Assembly (NCBI GenBank): GCA_934203205.1
Contig: CAKPYV010000004.1
Location: 37,522 to 101,521, forward strand
DNA: 64,000 bases
Direction: 5' to 3'
Origin: an uncultured Anaerovibrio sp.
GTDB lineage: Bacteria > Bacillota > Negativicutes > Selenomonadales > Selenomonadaceae
In this document: positions 16,205 through 26,591 of the stretch, in pieces
Numbering within the stretch: position 1 is the stretch's first letter
How the letters are laid out: each line of letters starts with the position of its first letter
The notes under the pieces: model-generated
The model's input: the letters and a program-made list of their open reading frames with translations, nothing else
Database searches by the model: none
Told to the model about the DNA's origin: nothing
Made by a program: the position numbers and the translations under genes

Positions 16205-19108
16205 TTATTTATCCTCAGCTTTGCAAAACAACACTAGGTCTGATGCTGTTCTTGAGCAAAGCCGCAAATACACCTTATACTCCGGCACTATGCTTTTTAT
16301 ATATGCTGGTATGGTTATTAAATCTTCCTTTTTGTGGTATACGCAGATAGCCAAAAAAGGCTTATATTCTTTGATGGTTTTCTCTGCTCCATGCAAAGCC
16401 TCCAGTTCACTGCCCTCTATATCCATTTTTATAAAGGTGGCTTTTCGTCCCTTTAGGACATCATCAATAGCAACAGTATCTAATGTTACTTTTTCGTGAT
16501 TAGCACCTTCCTCCAGAATAGTGGTAACCATGGTTAAACTGCCATAATTATTACAGTAGAAAGCCTTTTTCCCAGTGTAGTCTGATGCCGCTGCTGTAAT
16601 AACCTCAGTATTGGCAAAATCTTTAGTCTTGATAATTTCTGCAGAGCTGGCGAATGGCTCAAAGGCATATATTTTTTCATAGGAACCTGCAAACTCTATA
16701 AAATCCTCAATAGTATTTCCATTATAGGCTCCTACGTCCAAAAACACATGATTTTTACTCTTAGGTGCTATATCCTCTGGAAAATACTCCTCTTTACTAA
16801 CAACCTTCTCATAATAATCCAAATTGCCTGTATATACCCCCTTTAAGTAATTTATATATGTGCTGCGAGACTGAATATCGTCTAACAAGGAATAGGTATT
16901 GGCAAATTCCTGATAATGATCCTCCACATATTTTCTGGTAAGCCCCTTAAATAAAGGATTAAACACATCAAAAGTATATATATTATCTTCTGGAATACCT
17001 ATTGTCAACAGTTGATTCCTTTTTTCTATTCTATAACTGTCATTATTAATAATGATATATTCTCTATCAAGAGATAACAAATCCTCTGGCAATATGACCT
17101 CGATATTTTTTACAGTCTGACCTCGTAAATCCGGATTATTATCACAAAATCTCCATATAGGTATGCCATTTTCTTTTAATAACGCTGCTGTAAGCATCCC
17201 TTGATCTCCAGCACCAAAGATAATTATTTTCTGTTCCTTATTATGATTGTATTTACTCAAAAATTTTTCATATAAATTTTCTTGTGTTATTTTAGCTAAT
17301 GATTCAAAATCCATTTTATTTCTCAACACCTTCCCACTGCAAATCATATTGCCCTTCTGCTCCTCCTCAGGCAAAAACGGATATAAATCCTCCAGCTTGG
17401 AAGAAATCATTTTACCATCCTTTCCCATGCGACTTTTGATGATGGGCACAAATTCTGTTGCTGGCGAGCTGATCATTTCTACGATGGCTGGCTCATCATC
17501 CGACAGTGCCTCTCTGACAATTTCTTCAGTTTTAACATCATTGTCAATGCAGTAGTACTTCAGCCCATAGGCTTCAGCAATTTTCTGCAAATTTGGCATT
17601 CCTACACCGCTTTCCGGTGTACAGCCAGCCAACCGCCCTTGAAAATGAGTCTGCTGCATGGTATAAATCTGTCTATAACCATTGTTATTATCTATAAACA
17701 CCTTTATAGGCAGGTTGTATTCTCTCAACAGAGCCAATTCCTGTATATTATGCTGTAAACTGCCATCACCTTCGCCGATAATGGTGCGCTTTTTGCCAGA
17801 GGCAATACAAGCTCCTATGGCACAAGGCAAGCCTGTCCCCATACTTCCCAACCCTACTGGCACAATATAATCCTGCTGATCATGCAAATCATAGATATTA
17901 TAGCCATAGGCAAAGGCTGATGGAGAAGCTACAAATACATCATCTGCCCTAGCATATTGGTTGATGTATTTAGTTACGATATAACCATCTGTCAAACCAT
18001 CATCATGGGGAATTATTTCCTTGATAGCTGGATATTTATCCCTCATACTATCACAATAATCTATCCAATTCTCACACTTTGATATAGTATTCTTCTGGCA
18101 ATATTTTCCAAAGCATCTGATAAAGTCTCCTGCATCTGCCACCAATGCCTTATTTACATTCATATGCAGCTTAGCAATTTCTGCCTGATGAATATTAACC
18201 ATTATCTTTTTGGCATTAGGGGCAAAATTTTCCTCATTATATGCTGTGAGATAATATCGCAAACCACTGCCAATTACCAAAAGACAATCTGAATTTTGCA
18301 AAACATAATTTGCGAAACGTGGTGCCACCATGCCCGCACTGCCGTAATAATAGCGATCATTGTCCTTATGGAATAAGCGACGGGCGCGTCTGGATGTAAC
18401 AACAGGTATTTGCAGCATATTTACCATCTTGGTAAATTCATCTTTAGCTCCTGCCAGCATCACACCTGTACCAGCCAATATGCAAGGTCGCTCAGCCTCT
18501 GATAGCAACTTGTAAATATCCGCCAAATCGGCCTCAGCAATTTTCGCAGATTTTTCCTGTGGTTCAAACCCCCTCAATTTCTCTGACTCAATTTCAGCAG
18601 ACTGCACATCCAAAGGAATATCCACCCAGGTTGTTCCCGGACGACCACTGGTGGCCATATATACAGCTTTTTCCAAAATATATCTTATATCATTTGGTTC
18701 CATAACGGTGACGGCATATTTAGTCACTGATGATACTATGGGAATAATTCCTACCTCCTGTGCACCAGTCTGGCGAACCTCCGGCACCTTGGTAATCGTT
18801 TCTCTCTTAACCTGCCCAGAGATAACCATAATAGGGGTAGAGTCTATATAAGCCGAGGCTAGAGAGGTAACTACGTTGGTTGCTCCTGGGCCAGTAGTAG
18901 CAAAAACTACCCCTAATTTATTTCCGTATTGAGCATAGCCATCTGCTGCAAAGCCAGAAGCCTGCTCATGGAGATTATAGTATTTATTTATATTGTTATT
19001 TTTGGCAAGAGAATCCAGCAAATGCATAATACCACCGCCGGACAAAAGGAATACATCCTTTACTTGCTTTTGCTCCAAAAAATTTATTACATAATCGGAT
19101 AACTTCAT
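16205..19108 (-). CDS. Thiamine-diphosphate enzyme fused to an FkbM-type methyltransferase
   Basis: A 967-aa fusion. Residues 1-560 form an acetolactate-synthase-like ThDP enzyme: catalytic-type E48 in LHEQASGFAADGYA, TTGPGATN (71-78), and the ThDP/Mg site GEGDGSLQ to NNNG (445-477). Residues 625-715 hold a small Rossmann-like segment (IIIFGAGDQGM, CDNNPD). Residues 785-960 are an FkbM SAM methyltransferase (FLDVGAYNGNT, AFEPF, IKMDIEGSELEAL). With rfbF and rfbG in the locus, a YerE-like reaction (adding a two-carbon unit from pyruvate to a CDP-4-keto sugar, then O-methylation) is plausible. This is inference, since acetolactate synthase-like folds serve many reactions. It lies between pseC and the radical SAM gene. 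Confidence 0.87.
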   Translation of the reverse strand: MKLSDYVINFLEQKQVKDVFLLSGGGIMHLLDSLAKNNNINKYYNLHEQASGFAADGYAQYGNKLGVVFATTGPGATNVVTSLASAYIDSTPIMVISGQVKRETITKVPEVRQTGAQEVGIIPIVSSVTKYAVTVMEPNDIRYILEKAVYMATSGRPGTTWVDIPLDVQSAEIESEKLRGFEPQEKSAKIAEADLADIYKLLSEAERPCILAGTGVMLAGAKDEFTKMVNMLQIPVVTSRRARRLFHKDNDRYYYGSAGMVAPRFANYVLQNSDCLLVIGSGLRYYLTAYNEENFAPNAKKIMVNIHQAEIAKLHMNVNKALVADAGDFIRCFGKYCQKNTISKCENWIDYCDSMRDKYPAIKEIIPHDDGLTDGYIVTKYINQYARADDVFVASPSAFAYGYNIYDLHDQQDYIVPVGLGSMGTGLPCAIGACIASGKKRTIIGEGDGSLQHNIQELALLREYNLPIKVFIDNNNGYRQIYTMQQTHFQGRLAGCTPESGVGMPNLQKIAEAYGLKYYCIDNDVKTEEIVREALSDDEPAIVEMISSPATEFVPIIKSRMGKDGKMISSKLEDLYPFLPEEEQKGNMICSGKVLRNKMDFESLAKITQENLYEKFLSKYNHNKEQKIIIFGAGDQGMLTAALLKENGIPIWRFCDNNPDLRGQTVKNIEVILPEDLLSLDREYIIINNDSYRIEKRNQLLTIGIPEDNIYTFDVFNPLFKGLTRKYVEDHYQEFANTYSLLDDIQSRSTYINYLKGVYTGNLDYYEKVVSKEEYFPEDIAPKSKNHVFLDVGAYNGNTIEDFIEFAGSYEKIYAFEPFASSAEIIKTKDFANTEVITAAASDYTGKKAFYCNNYGSLTMVTTILEEGANHEKVTLDTVAIDDVLKGRKATFIKMDIEGSELEALHGAEKTIKEYKPFLAICVYHKKEDLITIPAYIKSIVPEYKVYLRLCSRTASDLVLFCKAEDK

Positions 19109-19127
19109 TGTATCTACCGCCTATCAA

Positions 19128-20279
19128 TTATTCTGCCAATACCTCTTTCAATGCCTCAACCACTTCATCCTGCTGTTTATCTGTCAAATCGTAGTACAAG
19201 GGCAAGGTAATAGCTTCCTCATAATATTTTTCACTAACAGGAAAATCACCCTTTTGAAAGCCCAATTTTTGATAATATGGCTGAGTGTGAACTGGAATAT
19301 AATGTAGATTTAGAGCAATACCTCTATCCCTCATACGAGCAAAAATTTCGTTCTTGCTTAACGTCACTTTGGTAAAATCAACTCTAATTATATATATATG
19401 CCAGGAAGGATTTGTAGCTTCATCTTGATAAGGTGTTCTAAGAGGCAAATCATTCAGCTTCTCATTGTAACGCTTAACCAAATATCTGCGTCTGGCCACA
19501 AACTCATCCAAAGAATCCATTTGACTACATCCCAAGGCCGCCTGCATATCCGTCATGCGATAATTAAAGCCTAATTCTATCTGCTGATAGTACCAGGGAC
19601 CATCTGCCTCCTGAGTCATTAAATCACTGTCTCTGGTAATGCCATGGCTGCGATAAAGCTTTAGCTTTTCATATAGTTCTTTATTATTAGTTAGGACAAT
19701 CCCACCCTCACCGGTAGTAACTATTTTTACTGGGTGAAAACTGAAAACAGTCATATCAGAATAACAACAGGAGCCAACTTTCGTGTTCTTATAATCCGCT
19801 CCAGTAGCATGAGAAGCATCCTCTATTATTTTAAAGCCATATTCATCAGCTAATGCCTTGATGGCCTCCATATCACAGGACTGCCCCGCTAAATGGACGG
19901 GAATAACAACCTTTGGTTTTTTTACTGCTGCTTCCAGTTTATGCCTAAGCTCAGCCACACTCATATTGTAGGTTTTATCATCTATATCTACAAAATCCAC
20001 ATCAGCACCACAATATCGCCCACAATTTGCAGAAGCCGTAAAAGTAATCGGACTAGTCCACAAAACATCACCTTCACCTAGACCAGCAGCCTTACAGGCA
20101 ATATGCAAAGCGGAGGTGGCATTGGTCACCGCCACAGCATATTTTGCCCCACAATAATTTGCTACCTTTTTCTCAAAGGATTCGACTGCCGGGCCTTGGG
20201 TAAGCCAATCAGAATGTAATACCCTCTCTACGGCCTGTATATCCTTTTCCGTAATATGCTGATGTCCATAATAAATCAT
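19128..20279 (-). CDS. pseC: UDP-4-amino-4,6-dideoxy-L-AltNAc transaminase
   Basis: A 383-aa DegT/DnrJ/EryC1 (fold type I) PLP enzyme that transfers an amino group to the 4-keto sugar made by PseB. The Schiff-base lysine is K185 in VFSFHPVKIVTTGEGG. Other markers are the start YYGHQHITEKDIQAV, NATSALHIA, EDASHATGA and the GFNYRMTD segment, all typical of PseC. It follows pseB by 12 bp. Confidence 0.95.
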   Translation of the reverse strand: MIYYGHQHITEKDIQAVERVLHSDWLTQGPAVESFEKKVANYCGAKYAVAVTNATSALHIACKAAGLGEGDVLWTSPITFTASANCGRYCGADVDFVDIDDKTYNMSVAELRHKLEAAVKKPKVVIPVHLAGQSCDMEAIKALADEYGFKIIEDASHATGADYKNTKVGSCCYSDMTVFSFHPVKIVTTGEGGIVLTNNKELYEKLKLYRSHGITRDSDLMTQEADGPWYYQQIELGFNYRMTDMQAALGCSQMDSLDEFVARRRYLVKRYNEKLNDLPLRTPYQDEATNPSWHIYIIRVDFTKVTLSKNEIFARMRDRGIALNLHYIPVHTQPYYQKLGFQKGDFPVSEKYYEEAITLPLYYDLTDKQQDEVVEALKEVLAE

Positions 20280-20291
20280 ATTTTGTGCCTC

Positions 20292-21287
20292 TTAATAATT
20301 CTTCAATAATTCCCGCAAATCCTCAACTGACAGCCATTCTGTATTTTTGCCAGAATCGTATTCAAAACCATCTGGTACTGACTTACCCGTAATAACCCGC
20401 TGATTATTTACCTCTGAATTCCACCAATAATCGTGAGGATAGATAATATAATGCTTATCATATTCATAAGTATGCTGGGCATCAGTTTTGGTTATCATGC
20501 ACTCATCCAGCTTTTCACCATCACGAATACCGACTTCCTTCAACTTGATATTATCTCCTCCCATAGCCTTGGCCAAATCCGTTATCTTAAAGGATGGTAT
20601 TTTAGAGATATAAGTTTCGCCACCAATACTTTCCTCAAAAGCCTTAACCACCAGCTGCACACCTTCTTCCAGACTAATCCAGAATCTGGTCATACGAAAA
20701 TCTGTAATTGGCAGCTCCTCTACGCCCTTTGCCAGCTGACTGCGGAAAAAGGGAATTACAGAACCACGACTACCAGCTACATTGCCATAACGCACCACGG
20801 CAAAGGAAGTCTCCCGCCCACGGGCATAAGCATTAGCCGCAATAAACAGCTTATCTGAGGCCATTTTGGTAGCACCATAGAGGTTCACTGGGTTTACTGC
20901 CTTGTCTGTGGAAAGAGCTACCACCTTTTTAACACCACAATCAATGGCTGCGTCTATAACATTCTGAGCACCATTAATATTGGTTTTCACTGCCTCACTG
21001 GGATTGTACTCACAGGCAGGCACCTGCTTCAGCGCTGCTGCATGGATGACGTAATCAATCTCATGAAAAGCCCTATGAAGACGCTGGGCATCCCGCACAT
21101 CACCAATGTAAAAGCGCAACTTATCTGCATAATCCTTTAGTCTCTCTGCCATCTGCCACTGCTTAAACTCATCACGAGAATAGATAACTATCTTTCTCAC
21201 ATCGTAGTTATCAAGGAGATATTTGGTCATTTTGTTGCCAAAAGAACCTGTACCACCGGTGATTAATATTGCTTTAGTATTAAACAT
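20292..21287 (-). CDS. pseB: UDP-GlcNAc 4,6-dehydratase (5-inverting)
   Basis: A 331-aa extended SDR that starts pseudaminic acid synthesis by dehydrating and C5-epimerising UDP-GlcNAc. It has ITGGTGSFGNKMTKYLL (NAD site), the HAAALKQVPACEYNP segment with the catalytic KQVP, STDKAVNPVNLYGATK (STDKA and YxxxK) and DFRMTRFWI, all PseB hallmarks. It lies upstream of pseC and downstream of the 704-aa glycosyltransferase gene. Confidence 0.96.
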   Translation of the reverse strand: MFNTKAILITGGTGSFGNKMTKYLLDNYDVRKIVIYSRDEFKQWQMAERLKDYADKLRFYIGDVRDAQRLHRAFHEIDYVIHAAALKQVPACEYNPSEAVKTNINGAQNVIDAAIDCGVKKVVALSTDKAVNPVNLYGATKMASDKLFIAANAYARGRETSFAVVRYGNVAGSRGSVIPFFRSQLAKGVEELPITDFRMTRFWISLEEGVQLVVKAFEESIGGETYISKIPSFKITDLAKAMGGDNIKLKEVGIRDGEKLDECMITKTDAQHTYEYDKHYIIYPHDYWWNSEVNNQRVITGKSVPDGFEYDSGKNTEWLSVEDLRELLKNY

Positions 21288-21309
21288 TCTACCACTGCCT
21301 TTGAAACTT

Positions 21310-23424
21310 TTATTTTAATAGCTTATCCTGCTTACTCTTAAAATTCCTTATGATTTTTTTTATTTCTTCATAATATGGCTCATCTGCATAATATTTCTTT
21401 ATAATTTCCATTACATTCTCATCTATCTTCCAAACACAATCCGAGGAGGTGACAATATTGCACCAAGGCAAAAAGAATTTTTCCATTACATTTCTTTTAT
21501 CATTTTTCAATGTCTCTTTTGATAAACCATTAGATTTGTATGTCAAAAAACTGTTTAAGATATCAAAATATTGACCAATAAATATTTTAGCCAAATGTCC
21601 CTTTTGTTCTATAGAAAATTTTCGACCAAATCCACCCTCTCCACTATCATCCCCAAAAAAATTACCATAAAGCACACGAAACCCAGCATGCTTTCTCAAC
21701 ATTTCAAGTTGGATATAAACCTGATTTAAGCCTGTATCACCAAATTTCAATCTATCCTTTACCTGCAGAAAATACTCTCTATTTAATGCAAATCCTGATA
21801 TATATGTAGATAAATAAGATACTCGATCTACAAAATCATCTATTCCCTTACCTTCATATACACCATATCTATTTTCATTATTAAGCATAAGACTAAGAAG
21901 TGTAATCTTAGGATTACCATATAGACACGCAACTATATTATATATGGAATCACCACAAAAATAATCATCATCGCCCAAAGCTATTGCATATTTGCCATGA
22001 GAGTTTTCCCAAACATTTTCAAAATTCCTACCGCCAATATTGGTTTTATTTCTATGATATGTTAAACTAGAATATTTTTGATAATTTGCTACAACCTGTG
22101 GTGTGTTATCAGGGGAAGCATTATCCGAAACAAAAACCTCTACGAGATCATCATGACCTATCTGCTTGTAAACAGCCTTAAGACATTTATTTAAATAATA
22201 TGATCTATTAAATGTAGGTATACCTATACTCAATATTGGCTGTGTTTTTTTCCTTTTGTCCAGCAAGCTTTGCAATTCTGCATCATCTTTTATGTCAATC
22301 CATTTACCATCCTCATAATCCATTACTTTTATAACCTGAGCAGGATTGCCAGCTACAACGCAATGATTAGGAACATCTTTATTCACCATAGATGCAGCCT
22401 TGATTAAACAACCACAGCCAATCTTCACGTCCCCCATAATAGTTACATTGGTCTCTATATGAGAATGGTGACCTATTACTAGATTGCCACATTTTTTTTG
22501 CTCAAAGGCTGAGCCAAAAGCAGCCAAAGTATCCACAGGTAAAACCTGCTCATCACTTATATTTACATTATCTTCAACCACTATATCATGCTCTATACGT
22601 ATATTATAGGCTGCAGACATACGACAGTTATCGCCTATACGAACATGATCGCCAAGCCATATTTTGTCAGGATTTACTATTTTGCAATTATCCCCTACTA
22701 CAACCTGACTACCGCAATTTCCCAACATGCTAGCATTTTTCATAGTCAAGTTCTTTGACTGCAAATATGGTGCATATTCCCGCAGCATATTCTCTCTGCT
22801 ACTCAATGAATTAGCTTCATGAACCATTGACAAGCACCAGGTAATGTTTTGCTGTGGGACAACAACCTTATAACCTTGACGAATAAATTCAAAAGAGTGA
22901 GCTGTTGCATAGCAATCCATATCAGCCAACTCATGCCAAGGTATATCATATTGTGTGGCCAACATAATTTGACTAATACATTGCACATTCTCACAGATAT
23001 CTGAAGGAACACTATATTTTTCTTCTGATACACTGCCATCATCTTGCAATATATATTTACTGCCAACCTTAGTATCAGACTCCTGCCATCGACCGCTAAT
23101 AGGCAATGATTTGGCGCCGCACACTCCCAACATGCCAATTTCATAATCTGATGCAAAAATTTTCACCATATCCAACAGGGCTTTTTCATAAACAAAACAG
23201 GTGGTGTCTGGTAGATAAATTTTATATTTGGCATCTTTTCCTTTTGCTATAGAATTATATAACTGACTGCAATTAACATTCGCATCATCCTGTGTCCAAG
23301 ATAATATTTCCGAAGTCATACCAGGAGGCATTTCCAACTCTTGTATAGATTTTATGCATGCTGCATAAAGCTCCTCATTTTTTTTATGTATAATAAACAA
23401 TATTTTATTTGAATCCGGTTTCAT
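21310..23424 (-). CDS. Three-domain protein: StrF-like transferase, beta-helix acetyltransferase, GT2 glycosyltransferase
   Basis: A 704-aa protein with three parts. Residues 1-225 resemble the StrF-like glycosyltransferase domain (LFIIHKKNEELYAACIKSI, YKIYLPDT, MLGVCGAKSLP). Residues 240-370 are hexapeptide repeats (IGDNCRMS, VGDNCKIV, IGHHSHIETNVTIMGDVKIG, CVVAGNPAQVIK), as in O-acetyltransferases. Residues 395-700 are a GT2 glycosyltransferase (LSIGIPTFNRSYYL, SDNASPDNT, ALGDDDYF). The combination suggests one polypeptide that both elongates and O-acetylates the surface glycan. It is first upstream of pseB. The acceptor cannot be told from sequence. Confidence 0.85.
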   Translation of the reverse strand: MKPDSNKILFIIHKKNEELYAACIKSIQELEMPPGMTSEILSWTQDDANVNCSQLYNSIAKGKDAKYKIYLPDTTCFVYEKALLDMVKIFASDYEIGMLGVCGAKSLPISGRWQESDTKVGSKYILQDDGSVSEEKYSVPSDICENVQCISQIMLATQYDIPWHELADMDCYATAHSFEFIRQGYKVVVPQQNITWCLSMVHEANSLSSRENMLREYAPYLQSKNLTMKNASMLGNCGSQVVVGDNCKIVNPDKIWLGDHVRIGDNCRMSAAYNIRIEHDIVVEDNVNISDEQVLPVDTLAAFGSAFEQKKCGNLVIGHHSHIETNVTIMGDVKIGCGCLIKAASMVNKDVPNHCVVAGNPAQVIKVMDYEDGKWIDIKDDAELQSLLDKRKKTQPILSIGIPTFNRSYYLNKCLKAVYKQIGHDDLVEVFVSDNASPDNTPQVVANYQKYSSLTYHRNKTNIGGRNFENVWENSHGKYAIALGDDDYFCGDSIYNIVACLYGNPKITLLSLMLNNENRYGVYEGKGIDDFVDRVSYLSTYISGFALNREYFLQVKDRLKFGDTGLNQVYIQLEMLRKHAGFRVLYGNFFGDDSGEGGFGRKFSIEQKGHLAKIFIGQYFDILNSFLTYKSNGLSKETLKNDKRNVMEKFFLPWCNIVTSSDCVWKIDENVMEIIKKYYADEPYYEEIKKIIRNFKSKQDKLLK

Positions 23425-23467
23425 TTTTTACTCCCATCATGTTCTGCATAATTACTATGATAACCTT

Positions 23468-24496
23468 TTATTTATATATATTGTCCGCAAATCCCGACAA
23501 TACCTCCACGCCAAAATCATCTGAATAATCTACGCAGATAGTAGAAGCAGCTTCTCTATTAGTTATAAAATAATTAACATACTTAAGAGATTCTACTTTA
23601 TATTTTGCATCATATGCCAATATTAGCGGCGTTTCTTTATTCAGCGCCTCCACATATTCTGCTAATCTAGTTATGGAATCAACATCATTTGTTTCTATTC
23701 CAAGTATCAGCAAAACCTTATCCTGTGAAGTAAATCTATTCGTAAATTGCTCAATAACCCTTGGCCAAAGCTGCCCTTCTGACTCAAAATCCATAATGTA
23801 ATTGTATACAATATATCCTTCATTAGATAATTTGATAATATCCTCATCAAAATCGCTTGCCTTAGTATTATCATTACCCTTAGGCAAATGCTTGTCTATA
23901 AAAGCCTTGGGATTTTCCATAAGTGCAGATTCCTGCAATATCTTTTCTTCATCCCAATACCACCATTTTATTTTCTGAAGCTTTTCTATCGTATCCGCAT
24001 CAAATCTGTATTTTATTACTCTTCCCGGATTTCCCACCACAATAGCATATGGCGGTACATCCTTAGCTACTACCGTACCAGCGCCAATAACTGCACCATT
24101 CCCTATTCTTACCCCACTCATAATTGTAACATCACAGCCTATCCAAACATCATTTCCTATAATAATTTGGTATTTATTATAACTATTAGGCTCCCGCAAT
24201 ATAGGACTAACATTAGGATTTGTCTTAACAAAAAATGGATATGTAGAAACACTTTTATAATTGTGATTAGCACCTATTTCAAAAACAATTCTATGGGCTA
24301 ATGAGCAATAATTACCTACTAGTACATGAGCATAGCTTTCCAATTCAAAATCAAAACTTGCCCCAGCCAGATAAGAACCAGGCCCGAAAGTCATAATCGT
24401 ATTTGTTTTAGTTCCGTCCATATTAATTTTACGCACACTACCAGTATATGATTGCTGACTTACATCTATAAACAAAATATATTTCCCCCTAATCAA
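23468..24496 (-). CDS. CatB-like beta-helix acetyltransferase with an extra C-terminal domain
   Basis: A 342-aa protein. Residues 20-200 are a xenobiotic/CatB-type hexapeptide acetyltransferase: [67 protein letters not shown] and the [12 protein letters not shown] helix. Residues 215-342 are an unrecognised alpha/beta domain. It is two bases downstream of the DUF5672 gene, so the two are coupled. It probably O-acetylates a sugar of the surface glycan. Confidence 0.85.
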   Translation of the reverse strand: MIRGKYILFIDVSQQSYTGSVRKINMDGTKTNTIMTFGPGSYLAGASFDFELESYAHVLVGNYCSLAHRIVFEIGANHNYKSVSTYPFFVKTNPNVSPILREPNSYNKYQIIIGNDVWIGCDVTIMSGVRIGNGAVIGAGTVVAKDVPPYAIVVGNPGRVIKYRFDADTIEKLQKIKWWYWDEEKILQESALMENPKAFIDKHLPKGNDNTKASDFDEDIIKLSNEGYIVYNYIMDFESEGQLWPRVIEQFTNRFTSQDKVLLILGIETNDVDSITRLAEYVEALNKETPLILAYDAKYKVESLKYVNYFITNREAASTICVDYSDDFGVEVLSGFADNIYK

Positions 24497-24497
24497 A

Positions 24498-25853
24498 TTA
24501 CATCAAGTCGTTCAACATATTATAAATCTTACCTGGCTTCACTGTTTTAGTCTCAATATAATTTAGCAACTCCTGCTCATTTATTTTTCCATCGTAATAT
24601 ACCGATAACAGCATTTGTAAATTTTTGTCAGGCAAAATGTCATTTTCAATATTGTATAAATAATAACTTATATCATCACCTATAACGAATTCCTGCCATC
24701 TACTATTTGCTATATTCTCTAAACAATTTTGTAATCCATATTTTGCATCTCTGTCAATAGACTCAAAATGCTTACACAGTACCATAAGCATTTGCATTTT
24801 CCAAACTCCATATACACCAGTATTAATTACTCTACACAGAATTTCCTTGACTGTTTTTTCCATCAGCAAGTATGTAAATTTTTTCTCTTCCATCCAGCCT
24901 GCTCTGCATATACGCCAGATACAAATAAAAAATTCGGCAGTATTTCGCCATACTAATGATTTGGCATCGTATTTTTCCAACCAAGTCAACATCAAATGTA
25001 AAGCATCTTCATGACGATTAGTGCGCAAATAATAATATAAAATTGGTATATTTATATATTTACGAAGCCTCCATAACTGTGTAGTAAACATACTACGCAT
25101 ACTATGTCCATTAGAAGTAGATTTATATTGGCTTAAATCATAACCACACATCTGTATTCTTTGCTTCCAAAAATCAAAATTGTCCTTATACCAGCCATGA
25201 CAGCCCAAAGGCATTTCCGCCGGCATTTTTTCATAAGCGTGAGATACATTATCCTGAACGGAAAATTTCAGAGCAATGCTTTTTGGTGGAATTGTGAAAG
25301 ATAGATTTTTCTTCATCCCACAATATGCCCAGAATAAATCCTCCCAGTCCACCAATACATCCTTAAATGGATCTGTCTGTAACCAACTATGGCTATATTC
25401 AAGCATCTGTATTGCACTATCAATTTTTCGCAGGGAAAAACCGCCATTACCCACACATGTTCCTATGGCATGCCAATGGGGCGTCAAAGGATAAACTGGA
25501 GCACCTATATAGTCATAACCCATTTCACAAAATTCTAATAGTTTATCCGAAAATACAAATGCATCCAGCTGATAAATAAGCATATATTTATATTTATCAA
25601 AACGCCTGTAAAAATCTGCTTCCAACATTAAGTGACTATAGGAGTATACACCTGTAAAATATTCATCTGGAAATCGCTCTACCGAAAATCCTTCACCCAA
25701 GCAGCCGTAGTCAAACTCCAATGACTCTGGTGCTTGGAATACCCTAGGATAATCTCCCAAAACGCGTTGCAGCTGCATGAGAGATATTTTTTCTAAATCT
25801 GATAATTGCTTTTTATATATTGGAACTACAATTACTATTTCCTCTTTTTGCAT
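24498..25853 (-). CDS. DUF5672-type glycosyltransferase-like protein
   Basis: The protein has about 451 aa. The first 220 residues match the DUF5672 pattern ([46 protein letters not shown]), a GT-A-like fold found in surface-glycan loci. The rest is helix-rich with TPR-like character but no firm motif. Two ATGs are possible (25859 and 25853); the second is better spaced from the GGGAG site. It opens the co-directional glycan operon that runs on to the acetyltransferase, the three-domain protein and pseB. Confidence 0.8.
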   Translation of the reverse strand: MQKEEIVIVVPIYKKQLSDLEKISLMQLQRVLGDYPRVFQAPESLEFDYGCLGEGFSVERFPDEYFTGVYSYSHLMLEADFYRRFDKYKYMLIYQLDAFVFSDKLLEFCEMGYDYIGAPVYPLTPHWHAIGTCVGNGGFSLRKIDSAIQMLEYSHSWLQTDPFKDVLVDWEDLFWAYCGMKKNLSFTIPPKSIALKFSVQDNVSHAYEKMPAEMPLGCHGWYKDNFDFWKQRIQMCGYDLSQYKSTSNGHSMRSMFTTQLWRLRKYINIPILYYYLRTNRHEDALHLMLTWLEKYDAKSLVWRNTAEFFICIWRICRAGWMEEKKFTYLLMEKTVKEILCRVINTGVYGVWKMQMLMVLCKHFESIDRDAKYGLQNCLENIANSRWQEFVIGDDISYYLYNIENDILPDKNLQMLLSVYYDGKINEQELLNYIETKTVKPGKIYNMLNDLM

Positions 25854-25939
25854 TTGCATATACTCCCGTTGCCATTATATTGCTATATTTTAAGAAACTG
25901 TATGGTAAGAATAGCTCCTGTAATTTTCCTCACGAAAAT

Positions 25940-25966
25940 AAGCCTACGAGCTTTGCTCCTAGGCTT
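25940..25966 (-). terminator. Hairpin terminator downstream of the ATPase/nuclease-like pair
   Basis: AAGCCTA and TAGGCTT arms with an inner GAGC/GCTC stem around TTT and a single mismatch. Followed by ATTTTCG on the minus strand and by a T-rich run on the plus strand. It separates the ATPase pair from the DUF5672 gene; the rest of 25860-26153 has no gene I can support. Confidence 0.65.
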
Positions 25967-26153
25967 AAAATTTTATTCTTTTTTGCAGATAATCCCACCA
26001 TAAAAATAGGCATGGGACAACACCACCCTACCATTGCATTTGTGATATCCTACCTGTTGCTAGCAGGTGCAGACTAATCTACTTAGAACATCCTCATATT
26101 TTATATCGAAAATTTCATACTATTTATTAAAACAAAAATATCTGCACATATCA

Positions 26154-26591
26154 TTACAAGATTTCTTCATAACGATTTTCTGTGACTACTAATCTATTCC
26201 CCACTTCTTCTTTGAATTTTAACATTTTACTAGAGTTAATCTTATGGGTAGGAGTTCTACTACAAATTATCCTATACATTACGTTTTGTCTAGGCACGGT
26301 CAACTCATCTTCCGTAAGCTTTCTAGCATTCCTTAGCTGCGGAATTGCTTCATCTACATTTCCACCTTTTAATTCAATATAAATAGCCGTTTCCTTACCC
26401 TCAGTATCATTCAAGATCAAGTAATCACAACATTTTACATTATGAAAGATATCTCCATCTAATTTGTATTGCCTGACCTTATATATTCCGTCTCTATTAA
26501 TAGTTCTATGCTCTCTTTTATTTCCTTTGTCTCTTGATACTATTATTTTCTGATTTCTCTTGCATAATGATTTTTCGTCAGTTAGCATCAT
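26154..26591 (-). CDS. Small PD-(D/E)xK-like protein paired with the ATPase
   Basis: A 145-aa protein with CDYLIL (D56) and, 17 residues on, YIELKGG (E73-x-K75), the D...ExK pattern of the restriction-endonuclease fold. It overlaps the ATPase gene upstream by 14 bp, so the two are made together. An ATPase-nuclease pair of this size resembles known antiphage ATPase/nuclease systems in design, but I do not recognise it as a specific one. Arg- and Lys-rich stretches near the N terminus would suit nucleic acid binding. Confidence 0.6.
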   Translation of the reverse strand: MMLTDEKSLCKRNQKIIVSRDKGNKREHRTINRDGIYKVRQYKLDGDIFHNVKCCDYLILNDTEGKETAIYIELKGGNVDEAIPQLRNARKLTEDELTVPRQNVMYRIICSRTPTHKINSSKMLKFKEEVGNRLVVTENRYEEIL

